Assembly: GCF_021390335.1 (NCBI RefSeq) | Contig: NZ_JAJUXK010000005.1 | Location: 455,218 to 519,217, forward strand | Origin: Dyadobacter sp. CY343 | Lineage (GTDB): Bacteria > Bacteroidota > Bacteroidia > Cytophagales > Spirosomataceae | DNA: 64,000 nt | Reading direction: 5' to 3' | Part shown: positions 55,549-63,252 of the stretch, in pieces | Numbering within the stretch: position 1 is the first letter of the stretch | How the letters are laid out: each line of letters opens with the position of its first letter | Made by a program: the position numbers and the translations under genes | Notes under the pieces: generated by a model | What the model saw: the letters and a program-made list of their open reading frames with translations, nothing else | Database searches by the model: none | What the model was told of the DNA's origin: nothing

Positions 55549-56916
55549 TTATTTGTTTGAAACGCGCGGATCAATTCCATACTGTTCCGGCGCGCCCAGA
55601 TGTTCGCGTAGTGTTTTGCCTTCGTATTCCTTGTGAAAAAGCCCGCGCTCCTGTAAAATAGGAACGACTTCGTCTACAAAAGCATCAATCCCGTCTGCAT
55701 TCACGTCCGGCGAAATCCAAAACCCGTCGGCTGCACCAGCTTCAAACCATGCCTGCATATGATCGGCGGCTTCAACGCCTGGCCCAACAATCACAGGATG
55801 ATAGTCAATCACACCATGTGCCAGGATATCACGCAGGCTCCATCCTTGTCTTGCAATCTTTAAAGCATGGGATGAACGAGGGTCGTAGCGGGAAGGGCGG
55901 GCATCATCCAGCAGCCCTTTTGAAATTGGTTTATCTAGCTGGTTTGCATCAATTGGAATGCCCAGCATTTGTTGCAGATAACTTGCCCTTTGACGAAATG
56001 AATGCCCTGTCAGTTGAATCCTGCGGTCAAGTGCCGCACGTCTGTCTTTGGCAATGGTAGTCATCAGCCCTGGAATGTATTTAATCTCGTCAGGATCACG
56101 CCCGTAATGTTTGGCAGCCTCTCTGAATGCATTCCGCTGGGCGCGCGCATCTTCAATAGTAAACGCTGCACCGATAACCGCATTGGCAAAACGCCCCGCC
56201 AGTTCATGTGCATTAGAACTGCCTCCGGCGTGAAAAATAATGGGCTGGCCTTGCTCGGATGGCGGAATGTAAAGCGGTCCGCGCGAGCCGACGTACTGGC
56301 CCTGTAAATTGATAGGAAGGATCTGCTCTTTCTTAGCAAACTGGCCTGTCTGCTGGTTATGCACCCAGGCAGCCTTTCCCCAGCTGCCCCAAAGTGCCTG
56401 TATCAATTGGACTGCCTCGTGGGCACGGCCATAACGATCTTCACTGGACGGAATTTTCCGGCCGTAGTTGGCAGCAACATCATCGCCGCTTGATGTGATC
56501 GCATTCCAGCCTGCTCTGCCATGGCTCATGACGTCAAGCGCTTTGAATTGTCTTGCCAGATTGAAAGGCTCATTGAATGTGGTCGATCCTGTTGCAACCA
56601 GTCCTATATACTCGGTTTCTCGCGCCACTGCAGCCAGGGTCATCATTACATCCAGGTTGAAGGCCGGTGATTCGCTATCTATATCCGACATAACAGCACC
56701 TGGTCCATCCGGCAGAAATATAAATTGAAACTTGCCGCGCTCAGCTGCCTGCGCCTGCTTTACACGCGCATCAAAACTGGTGTAACTTTCCGGATCAACT
56801 CCGGGCATACGCCACGCCCCGGGCTGAGAGCCATATCCGTTCCCTAGATGAAGACCTATAAGCATCTGTTTGCCGGTACCGGAAGGCAAATCTGCTCCTT
56901 CTTTTAAAGAATCCAT
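55549..56916 (-). CDS. LLM-class flavin-dependent monooxygenase (NtaA/SnaA/DszA type)
   Basis: 455 residues of the bacterial luciferase-like family, close to the NtaA/DszA length. Visible: HLGNGYGSQPGAWRMPGVDP, AERGKFQFIFLPDGPG, VATGSTTFNEPFNLARQFKA, HGRAGWNAITSSGDDVAANY (flavin-binding region), and YIPGLMTTIAKDRRAALDR. These enzymes use reduced FMN from a separate reductase to oxidise aminopolycarboxylates, thiophenes or related compounds. The two flanking Rossmann proteins are candidates for that reductase role. The operon lies under an ArsR-type repressor. Confidence 0.9.
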   Translation of the reverse strand: MDSLKEGADLPSGTGKQMLIGLHLGNGYGSQPGAWRMPGVDPESYTSFDARVKQAQAAERGKFQFIFLPDGPGAVMSDIDSESPAFNLDVMMTLAAVARETEYIGLVATGSTTFNEPFNLARQFKALDVMSHGRAGWNAITSSGDDVAANYGRKIPSSEDRYGRAHEAVQLIQALWGSWGKAAWVHNQQTGQFAKKEQILPINLQGQYVGSRGPLYIPPSEQGQPIIFHAGGSSNAHELAGRFANAVIGAAFTIEDARAQRNAFREAAKHYGRDPDEIKYIPGLMTTIAKDRRAALDRRIQLTGHSFRQRASYLQQMLGIPIDANQLDKPISKGLLDDARPSRYDPRSSHALKIARQGWSLRDILAHGVIDYHPVIVGPGVEAADHMQAWFEAGAADGFWISPDVNADGIDAFVDEVVPILQERGLFHKEYEGKTLREHLGAPEQYGIDPRVSNK

Positions 56917-56929
56917 AATTCTATAAGTA

Positions 56930-57676
56930 TTACATGTACAGTGCGCGACTTAGACGAACACCGTATTCTGCATCTGGGTTTGTAGTTGGATTATCAACGC
57001 GTTCCATAATGGCTGCAACAGCCAGATCTCTACGTTTTGGCAACCGGTGCTTTTCTGCTGTATCGATCACAGCCTGCATTTCGTCAAGCGTAAGGTCTGT
57101 GCAGTAAACCGGTGCTCCCGGTTGCTGCCGCCAGGAGTCTGCCAGGGAACCTGTATCAAAGGCATCAAATCCTGTATCATTAACTAACCTGGTGGTAACT
57201 TCCCGGTCAATGTCCCGATCGGCAGCAATGGGAATTGCAATACGGTCCGGGCTCCCGGCAGGTTTGCCATTTACAACCAAAGAATGGGAGCCAATCGCAT
57301 TCCATGCTTTCGCAATCGGACGTCCCAATTGCTGCACAACCCATAGACTTTCAACCATTCCAGCCTCAATACTCTCAATGCGGCTATCGCGTCCCGGGTA
57401 ATAATTAGAAGTGTCTATCACAGTTGATTCCTGTGAAACTGCTTCAAAAAGCGGCGCAAGCTCCGGAATACGGTTTAAGGGAACAGACAATATAATTACT
57501 TCTTTATTCTGGACAGCTTGCAGAGCTGTAACTGCAACAGCGCCCGTAGCAAGCACCGCCGGATCTATATTTTCGGGCCTACTGGAATTAGCCACAACTA
57601 CATCATGTCCTGCCTGGGCCAGCTTTAACGCCAATGTTTTTCCGATATGCCCTACGCCGAGAATTCCGATTTTCAT
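56930..57676 (-). CDS. F420-reductase-like NAD(P)-binding protein
   Basis: 248 residues: a Rossmann start IGILGVGHIGKTLALKL, VVVANSSRPENIDP (NADP-type Ser/Arg site), VIDTSNYYPGRDSRI, and the tail LADSWRQQPGAPVYCTDLTLDE, which pairs with the paralogue at 54840-55523. It is the first of three genes in the flavin-monooxygenase operon, 13 bases before the LLM gene, and is preceded by the repeat at 57711-57740. Confidence 0.85.
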   Translation of the reverse strand: MKIGILGVGHIGKTLALKLAQAGHDVVVANSSRPENIDPAVLATGAVAVTALQAVQNKEVIILSVPLNRIPELAPLFEAVSQESTVIDTSNYYPGRDSRIESIEAGMVESLWVVQQLGRPIAKAWNAIGSHSLVVNGKPAGSPDRIAIPIAADRDIDREVTTRLVNDTGFDAFDTGSLADSWRQQPGAPVYCTDLTLDEMQAVIDTAEKHRLPKRRDLAVAAIMERVDNPTTNPDAEYGVRLSRALYM

Positions 57677-57710
57677 GAGAAAACGATTTTAAGATTAATA
57701 ATTAAATAAA

Positions 57711-57740
57711 TATATAAGCAAACGTTTATGTATATAAGCA
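57711..57740. promoter_or_regulatory. Direct repeat with ArsR-type operator look, before the monooxygenase operon
   Basis: TATATAAGCA occurs at 57711-57720 and 57731-57740 with AACGTTTATG between them. The core CGTTTATGTAT recurs as CGTTTATGTAT at 58084-58094 before the ArsR gene. The shared core suggests one repressor acts on both promoters. Confidence 0.55.
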
Positions 57741-57780
57741 AAATAAATCCCGCGACATGATCATCAGCGGGGGGAACTTC

Positions 57781-58056
57781 CTAAGCTGTTTTCAGGGATT
57801 GCAGAAAACTCGTCAACTCCTCCAATTTTTCATCATTAATGGCAAGACGCATATTACGCCCTTCCTTATGCGACTCGATTAAGCCGGACTCGGCAAGTGA
57901 TTTTAAGTGTTGCGACATAGACGGTTGACTTATGGGAACAAATTCAAATAGATCCGCACACCCTCTGTTTGTCCCTTTTGCTATTTCTTTGAGCAGGAGC
58001 AGACGATGCGGGTCACTAAGTGACTTTGCCATTTTAGTAAGTGATTTCGTGTCCAT
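57781..58056 (-). CDS. ArsR-family transcriptional repressor
   Basis: 91 residues with a winged helix-turn-helix: LSDPHRLLLLKEIAKG, then FVPISQPSMSQHLKSLAESG (recognition helix) and LIESHKEGRNMRLAIN. The metal-binding ELCVCD motif of ArsR/SmtB is absent; GCADLF sits at that place with one Cys, so the signal may be something other than a metal. It is upstream of the monooxygenase operon, with shared operator cores on both sides. Confidence 0.88.
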   Translation of the reverse strand: MDTKSLTKMAKSLSDPHRLLLLKEIAKGTNRGCADLFEFVPISQPSMSQHLKSLAESGLIESHKEGRNMRLAINDEKLEELTSFLQSLKTA

Positions 58057-58069
58057 ATCTACAATTTTT

Positions 58070-58095
58070 AATACATGCGCATTCGTTTATGTATT
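58070..58095. promoter_or_regulatory. Inverted repeat, candidate operator of the ArsR gene
   Basis: AATACAT (58070-58076) and ATGTATT (58089-58095) form a dyad with a 12-base spacer, about 14 bases upstream of the ArsR start. The right arm is part of CGTTTATGTAT, which is also found at 57723-57733. Confidence 0.55.
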
Positions 58096-58459
58096 ACTAA
58101 CTGGCTGTACGCTGTAATCGTTCCCTCATTACTTAGAATTTAATCACCTAAAACTTGATTTTTTCCCCCCAGAGATTTTCCATAAACGGCAGCAGGTAAA
58201 GCCCGCAGGATTATTTCGTTCTCCCCCCATTTGCTTATTTATGAGTGTTTGCGAAAGCGGTGGTATTTCTCAGCTGGTGTGTATTACTAACGTTCACTTC
58301 ATCAGCCTACTCTCCCTAACCGATAGATGCTCATCGTACAGTCTAGTATTAATTGAACAGCCAAGCCTTTGGTGTTAGGCCACATGCTTTGAACAAAAGC
58401 ATCTAAAACCACACTGACAAAGTTCCTGTGATCTTATTATGCGAGCGAAATAGGCCTCT
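58096..58459. other. Intergenic stretch, no gene seen
   Basis: About 360 bases without an open frame that I can support on either strand, no strong hairpin and no repeat in common with the rest of the window. Confidence 0.5.
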
Positions 58460-59281
58460 ATGAAAATCAAGATTATTGTATTTCTGCTTTTTACTTTCGT
58501 CTGGAGTTGGCTGAACTGGGGCATTGCCCTCTTTTATTTAAAAAGTGGTTCGGAGCAAGATAGCGTGACTTACTTCATTAGTTTCTTTTTTATTGGAACA
58601 TACGGGCCGACCCTGGCAGCAATTATTACAACTGTCTATTTCGAAGGAAGCATTGGCCTGCGAGCTTTACTTAGAAGGCTTTTTCTTTGGCGGGCATCGC
58701 CCAAGGTGTATCTTGCAATTTTTGCCTTGCCAATTTTCTTTGTGCTTTTGGGAATCTATATCTACCATTTATTTGTCGGGCCAGTTGGAGATATTGGTCT
58801 CAGCAAAATAGCATTAATCCCATCTATGATCGGCTATGGCATACTAGCTGGACCTATGGGGGAAGAACTTGGATGGAGAGGTTTTTTACTTCCCAAACTA
58901 CTGGAAAGGCATTCTAATGTAAAAGCCAGCACAATAATTGGTTTGATCTGGTGTACCTGGCATATACCTCTTTTCTTCGGGCCTACTGGGGCGCTTATTT
59001 CAAATGGAGACATCACATTTCTGAATGTCTCCACTTACCTGGTCGCGACGATTTGTTTATCCTATCTATTTACTTATATATCGACTATAACAAATGGAAG
59101 TGTCCTTATCGCAATTCTAACCCATGCTTCTGTCAATGCTGGTTTGCCGATCTTTTTCTTTCCCGACCTGACATCGCCAGAAAACTTTGTAATTGTATTC
59201 AAACTGACGATAATCCTTCTGATCCTGTTCACAGCGTACGTCGTGACTCAGCATGAAATTAGACGAAGTGCCAGAAACTAA
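58460..59281 (+). CDS. CPBP (Abi) family intramembrane metalloprotease
   Basis: 273 residues with about eight membrane helices. The family motifs are clear: EExxxR in GPMGEELGWRGFLLPKLLER, the FxxH-like motif in IWCTWHIPLFF and HASVNAG near the end. CPBP proteins cleave in the membrane; bacterial members act in prenylation-like processing, bacteriocin self-immunity or unknown roles. It stands alone. Confidence 0.88.
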   Translation: MKIKIIVFLLFTFVWSWLNWGIALFYLKSGSEQDSVTYFISFFFIGTYGPTLAAIITTVYFEGSIGLRALLRRLFLWRASPKVYLAIFALPIFFVLLGIYIYHLFVGPVGDIGLSKIALIPSMIGYGILAGPMGEELGWRGFLLPKLLERHSNVKASTIIGLIWCTWHIPLFFGPTGALISNGDITFLNVSTYLVATICLSYLFTYISTITNGSVLIAILTHASVNAGLPIFFFPDLTSPENFVIVFKLTIILLILFTAYVVTQHEIRRSARN

Positions 59282-59486
59282 GTCATACCCTGTGGAATTT
59301 CGGGTGCGAGTGCTGATGTAAGGATCGTTTTCGCAGCTGCTTTGAAAGCCAATGTGATTGGGAAATGCTGATATATACATTAAAATAAGGTTTTAACCTG
59401 ATTTTAACAAATTTTTGCTAGCTTTAAAAATTAGTTCTTGTTAGTCTGTACACACATTATCTAGCTGCAAACGTGCAGTAGTATCC

Positions 59487-60044
59487 ATGAAGATTGTTGA
59501 GCTTACACGCATTGTTCCCGAGACGCTTTGGGCGGCTCGGTTTAAAGGAAATGAAGAAAACGAATTTGACCGGACATTCAATTGCTGGGACAATCCGGAA
59601 TATTTGGATGCATTTTTTACCACGCACGAACAGGATCTTGTAAAAGATTTTTACGGCTATTGCTCAGTAAGCCAAGCTGTTTCGATTACAATGTCAGAAG
59701 CTGATGCATTTGAAAAACAATTATTGAGCGTAGCAAAAGGGCAGGATCTGGAAAAGAGATTGGGAGATATTTTCAAGCCACTAGAAAAAGCTGCGAGAAT
59801 CAAAATCGTAAATGAAAAAAGCAAAGCCTACGGGACAGGCGCAAAATCGTGGCTCCGGATTTACGCTGTCAGACTAAACTACGACTTTTTTGTAATCTCC
59901 GGCAGCGCCATCAAATTGACAAAGACAATGAATGAGCGCGAGCATTTGAAAGAAGAACTCGAAAAGCTGAATGTGCTCGTAAGATTTTTAAAAGAACTGA
60001 ATATTGAGACCGTAGAAGATTGGGGATACATTGATTTTGAATGA
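59487..60044 (+). CDS. HigB/RelE-like toxin of a type II toxin-antitoxin pair
   Basis: 185 residues. The C-terminal half has a RelE/HigB-like end (GAKSWLRIYAVRLNYDFFVI; SGSAIKLTKTMNEREHLKEE), as in inverted-order HigB proteins; the N-terminal ~85 residues are an added helical part. It overlaps the antitoxin gene by four bases (ATGA). It would cleave mRNA on ribosomes if free of the antitoxin. The longer N-terminus is unusual for HigB and could affect activity. Confidence 0.75.
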   Translation: MKIVELTRIVPETLWAARFKGNEENEFDRTFNCWDNPEYLDAFFTTHEQDLVKDFYGYCSVSQAVSITMSEADAFEKQLLSVAKGQDLEKRLGDIFKPLEKAARIKIVNEKSKAYGTGAKSWLRIYAVRLNYDFFVISGSAIKLTKTMNEREHLKEELEKLNVLVRFLKELNIETVEDWGYIDFE

Positions 60045-60361
60045 CTATGCAAACGAGAGAAGATATTTTACAAAAATTAGAATCGATCACCGCTGCTGAA
60101 TCCAGCACATGGAAAGAACGCGCAGCCCGCAAAGCCGAAAATCCGAAAGCACTAGAAAAGTCGAGGATTATCGCGATTAATATTTTAGCCCAATTGCGAA
60201 AACTTGGAATGAGCCAAAAGGATTTAGCGGAGAAATTGCAGGTAACGCCTCAGACCGTGAATTCCTGGGTGAAAGGGAATAGCAATTTTACAATTGGGAC
60301 GATTGTGCGGATTGAGGAGGTTTTGGGAGTTGAATTGATTGGAGTTAGGGTGGGTGATTAA
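60041..60361 (+). CDS. XRE-family antitoxin of the HigB-like pair
   Basis: 106 residues. The C-terminal HTH_3 domain (about 45-100) reads LRKLGMSQKDLAEKLQVTPQ then TVNSWVKGNSNFTIGTIVRI. The N-terminal ~40 residues are helical and charged, suited for toxin contact. The start overlaps the toxin stop, so toxin and antitoxin are made together. It is expected to bind its own promoter as well. Confidence 0.85.
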   Translation: MTMQTREDILQKLESITAAESSTWKERAARKAENPKALEKSRIIAINILAQLRKLGMSQKDLAEKLQVTPQTVNSWVKGNSNFTIGTIVRIEEVLGVELIGVRVGD

Positions 60362-60369
60362 ATCTCAGT

Positions 60370-60652
60370 TTACAGAATATCTGCCCATATATTTTTAAGA
60401 TCGCGAATGGAAGTCACTCTTCCAGCCTTCACGTCCTCAATGCCTTCTTTAATGGCATTTAATACTTGCGGGTCCGAAAAAAAATACATCAGTTTCAGTA
60501 CTTTCATCAATTGGCGTGAGTAAAACTAACTTCTTATTCTTTCCCCGGTAAATAATCACCCGCTCATTCTCGGCAAGATCCAGATAATCATTCTGCTTCC
60601 CCGAAATTCCCTGGCTGTTATAATTCTTATGGGTGTACGGTTTTGTGTACAC
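60370..60652 (-). pseudogene. Phd/YefM-like antitoxin broken by a frameshift in a T8 tract
   Basis: The first frame gives KQNDYLDLAENERVIIYRGK and KKLVLLTPIDESTETDVF, then a wrong ending. Removing one T from the eight-T run (minus strand; plus-strand A8 at 60477-60484) restores SDPQVLNAIKEGIEDVKAGR, then RVTSIRDLKNIWADIL and a TAA at 60370. That ending fits Phd/YefM-like antitoxins. The start may be GTG at 60652. No toxin gene is next to it. A sequencing error in the run is an alternative to a real mutation. Confidence 0.75.
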
Positions 60653-60684
60653 GAAGATAGGGAGATTTTGTATTTATGCGAAAA

Positions 60685-61070
60685 TTAGCATGAAGGAAAA
60701 ACTGAATGCTCATGATAATGATGGTACCACGTAATTTGTGCAAGTGCCGCTTGCACAATTGTGCGGTCAAGGTATGTGGTAGCAAATTGTCGCATGCATT
60801 TAAGATTCCTGAACGAAAGTCCCTGCATATCAGAAAACTCTATTCGAAGATCCGATGCCAATTAATCGATAATTTTCGTTCCCAGCTTGCCTATTTCTGC
60901 TGCTCAACGATCGTTTTCCCAATCTGCCAGTAGAGCGTCAGCATTTCTGCATTGGCCGAAAGAGATTCTTTAAGGCGACTTTGACGGATGGTAACTTTTA
61001 ATTCGCCGGGGATTTGTGGGTGGTTGGAAGTTGGCGATATTTTAATATTATTTAATTTAAACTTTTGCAT
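60685..61070 (-). pseudogene. DUF1016 (YhcG) nuclease N-terminal remnant
   Basis: In the first frame from the ATG at 61070: LYWQIGKTIVEQQK, then TAG at 60891-60893, then ASWERKLSIN. One base out of frame it continues LASDLRIEFSDMQGLSFRNL, KCMRQFA and AALAQITWYHHYH up to TAA at 60685. These are the successive motifs of the DUF1016 N-terminal domain (LYWxIGKxI, LSxDL, F(P/S)DMxGxSxRNLKYMRxFA, W.HN). One stop, one frameshift and the missing C-terminal PD-(D/E)XK nuclease half make it a decayed gene. Confidence 0.8.
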
Positions 61071-61118
61071 GCATCAGGGAATAATGAAACTAACTTGTGA
61101 TAGTTCCCCTGCGGGTAG

Positions 61119-61157
61119 ACTTATCTAAGCTTTCTTTGTAATTCTTTTTAGATAAGT
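61119..61157. promoter_or_regulatory. Ten-base dyad before the Mrr-like nuclease
   Basis: ACTTATCTAA (61119-61128) and TTAGATAAGT (61148-61157) are perfect inverses with a 19-base spacer, ending 19 bases before the ATG at 61177. Operator or mRNA hairpin are both possible. Confidence 0.55.
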
Positions 61158-61176
61158 GCTCCAATAATTTATTTGA

Positions 61177-62112
61177 ATGATGGAGAATGATAAATTGTTT
61201 CAAGATCTGTTTGCATATCAACCGTTCAACAATATGGCTGGAAAATCACAGGGAAAGCCGTGGAAACAGTTCGAAAAGTTAGTTGCCGAATTTGAAAGGC
61301 ATTTAAACCCAAAGGGTGCTAATGTCACACTAGATGATAAAGTCCCTGATTTGATAACAGGACATCTTCGACAAGTTGATGCTACAATAAGGCAAATTGT
61401 AAAAGGAGAAAAAATTCTAATAGCAATTGAATGTCGTAAGAGAGGCCAAAGAGAAGATATTACATGGATTGAGCAATTATACGCCAAGAAAAGTTTCATT
61501 GGTGCGACTCAAATCGTAGGAGTTTCTTCAACCGGTTTTAGTGATTATGCTTTAGAACGAGCAAGAATATCTGGCATTGTCTTGCAAAAAATAGATAAGA
61601 TTGATCCTGAAACGTTTATGGATCAATATATTTTGAATGTGAAAGCTAGCCGACTACATTCTGGTGTGGCAAAATTCAAATTTTCTAATGCAACATCAAG
61701 CCAATTAGAATATTTCCAACGGAAGTTACAGCTGCAGGGAACTAAGTTAGAAGAACGTATTTTTAATTTCAAGTATTACAATGGTCCTCACACACTACGC
61801 TCATTTTACGAAATCTTTTTGGAAAAGGGCTACCCAAGTTTGCAAAAGAGCCCGGCCTTTGAACATGTATCAATTGAAATTGCTATACCTCCGAAGGAAG
61901 TGTACATTAGAACTCCTTCCGGTATCTTATATATGGAGAGATTTGGTGTGAATTTCGACCACATTCAAGCTGAAACCGTCGTCGATAATCCAACAAAATA
62001 TGAATACAAAGATGACGAGAACAATATTATCTCGACTATCGTAGAGTTTGAATATCTAGATCTCGATGGCGAGTCTGTAAAATATCATTATTTTCCAGAA
62101 AGTAATAGTTGA
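61177..62112 (+). CDS. Solitary Mrr-like PD-(D/E)XK restriction endonuclease
   Basis: 311 residues. The N-terminal ~160 residues have the Mrr-type fold: KQFEKLVAEFERHL, PDLITGHLRQVDATIRQ (Asp near 68) and ILIAIECRKRGQREDITWIE (Glu near 85, with R-K instead of the more usual K-R). VGVSSTGFSDYALERARISG fits the last helix of the fold. The C-terminal half is not recognised. No methyltransferase is near, so it may be a modification-dependent enzyme or a defence protein. The gene looks more AT-rich than the gdhA or HTCS region, which suggests transfer. Confidence 0.78.
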   Translation: MMENDKLFQDLFAYQPFNNMAGKSQGKPWKQFEKLVAEFERHLNPKGANVTLDDKVPDLITGHLRQVDATIRQIVKGEKILIAIECRKRGQREDITWIEQLYAKKSFIGATQIVGVSSTGFSDYALERARISGIVLQKIDKIDPETFMDQYILNVKASRLHSGVAKFKFSNATSSQLEYFQRKLQLQGTKLEERIFNFKYYNGPHTLRSFYEIFLEKGYPSLQKSPAFEHVSIEIAIPPKEVYIRTPSGILYMERFGVNFDHIQAETVVDNPTKYEYKDDENNIISTIVEFEYLDLDGESVKYHYFPESNS

Positions 62113-62162
62113 TAGCAAATTGAACTTAAATTAACCTATAAAGAAACTTGTTAATAATATTT

Positions 62163-62488
62163 TTAGGCTGGCTGTAACGCCTTTGGCTGCCATATCGCAT
62201 GAATTTTAGACGCATCCACCCTCTTTCTAGCCTGCGCTAGATTGTAATCTTCCTGCACACCTAACCAAAATTCTGCCGTCGTATTAGGAAACGCTGCACC
62301 TAAACGTATGGCCATTTCAGGCGACACAGCCGATTTCCCGTTGATAATCGCAGACAGGTTTTTACGGGTTGTTCCCAATACTGCGGCAACCTGTTCAACT
62401 GTAAGTTTTTTTTTCCTGTTTCCTCATAAATTCCGTCAAGCGTTTCGCGAATAAGTTCGCCTGGATGGGTGGGATCAAATAAAATCAT
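62163..62488 (-). pseudogene. higA: HigA-like antitoxin with a frameshift in an A9 tract
   Basis: The first frame gives MILFDPTHPGELIRETLDGI and YEETGKK, the second gives TVEQVAAVLGTTRKNLSAII and NGKSAVSPEMAIRLGAAFPN to the end (HAIWQPKALQPA). Joined, they make a normal ~107-residue HigA with its HTH. The break is a run of nine A on the minus strand (62406-62414), one short of a frame-correct ten. AGGAG stands before the ATG at 62488. Polymerase slippage on the A-run could restore some full-length protein; a sequencing error is another explanation. Confidence 0.8.
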
Positions 62489-62502
62489 GTTACTCCTCTT
62501 GT

Positions 62503-62623
62503 TTAATGATAATCTATATTGTCAATGCCTGCGGCATTCTCTACCTCGAAACGAAAGATAATACCCCAATTTCCTGATACTATGACGGAATAAAAACCTT
62601 TTAAATAGCCTTTAAAGCATGAA
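62503..62623 (-). pseudogene. higB: HigB toxin, C-terminal stub
   Basis: Minus-strand codons FKGYLKGFYSVIVSGNWGII, then FRFEVENAAGIDNIDYH and TAA at 62503, 14 bases before HigA. This is the second half of HigB (LKG..xGxYSIxVxxxWRIxFRFE...IVDYH). No HigB start is found upstream: the sequence becomes AT-rich and then enters the palindromic element. The Arg of the usual WRI motif is Gly here. Confidence 0.75.
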
Positions 62624-62665
62624 AATAATATAATATTCGCCGGTTAACGTCATTAAAATTCGTGT

Positions 62666-62826
62666 AGCCGCAGAGCGGCTCCCTGTTTATAGAAAGGTAA
62701 AAACAAATAAAGAGCAAAGGCCCCAGCGGGGCCTCCTAATTTATTGCCAATTCACAGGAGGCCCCGCCGGGGCCTAATACTTGTGATTCATTGATTTTTC
62801 TATAAACAGGTAGCTCCTCCGGAGCT
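62666..62826. repeat. Three-palindrome element, copy 2
   Basis: P1 AGCCGCAGAGCGGCT at 62666-62680. P2 has 20-base arms with one mismatch (62718-62737, 62756-62775) around the loop AATTTATTGCCAATTCAC. P3 AGCTCCTCCGGAGCT is at 62812-62826. CTGTTTATAGAAA after P1 and its exact inverse TTTCTATAAACAG before P3 enclose P2. Order and orientation equal copy 1, except that the loop is the reverse complement of the copy 1 loop (one change). It lies between the HigB stub and the XRE stop. Confidence 0.9.
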
Positions 62827-62841
62827 TTAAGCTGTAATTGT

Positions 62842-63252
62842 TTACCTCCCCCCAATCAATCGCTCCAACCGCCCCATCATCTCATCCTTCTCCTTCAACA
62901 TCTGCTCATACAAAGCAATCTTCTCCTCATGAAGCTGCATTAATTTATCTATTGGGTTATTATTAGTCTGGTAGATAGCGGACCCATTGTCAAAGGTGTT
63001 GGAAATGATATTAATGGCTTGATTCTCGTCAAAATTCCGAATAGCCTCCGCCGGTATCTTCAAAATCGCAGCAACCTGCTCTAAAATATCGGAGTCAATT
63101 TTTTCCCTTTGTTCAAGTAGCGAAATTTTTTGCTGGTTCCAGTCTTCGCCGAGCTCGAATGCGAGATGATCTTGTTTGATCGCTAGCATTTCCCTGAAAC
63201 GCTTCAAGTTACGGCCTTCGTAGATCTTTGGATTGGAGGTAGTATGTGCCAT
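62842..63252 (-). CDS. XRE-family regulator with C-terminal coiled coil
   Basis: About 136 residues from the ATG at 63252 (an in-frame ATG at 63282 is less likely). The HTH domain (about 12-65) reads NLKRFREMLAIKQDHLAFEL then NQQKISLLEQREKIDSDILE, with a W at the turn. The C-terminal ~40 residues form a coiled coil (LMQLHEEKIALYEQMLKEKD, MMGRLERLIGG). It is flanked by the palindromic element 15 bases downstream and the GC-rich motif upstream. A 3' stub of a sister gene with the same flanks lies at 48290-48358. Confidence 0.85.
   Translation of the reverse strand: MAHTTSNPKIYEGRNLKRFREMLAIKQDHLAFELGEDWNQQKISLLEQREKIDSDILEQVAAILKIPAEAIRNFDENQAINIISNTFDNGSAIYQTNNNPIDKLMQLHEEKIALYEQMLKEKDEMMGRLERLIGGR

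Noticed and set aside
60706..60933. 75-codon plus-strand frame
   Set aside because: It is antisense to the DUF1016 remnant, which explains the sequence better.
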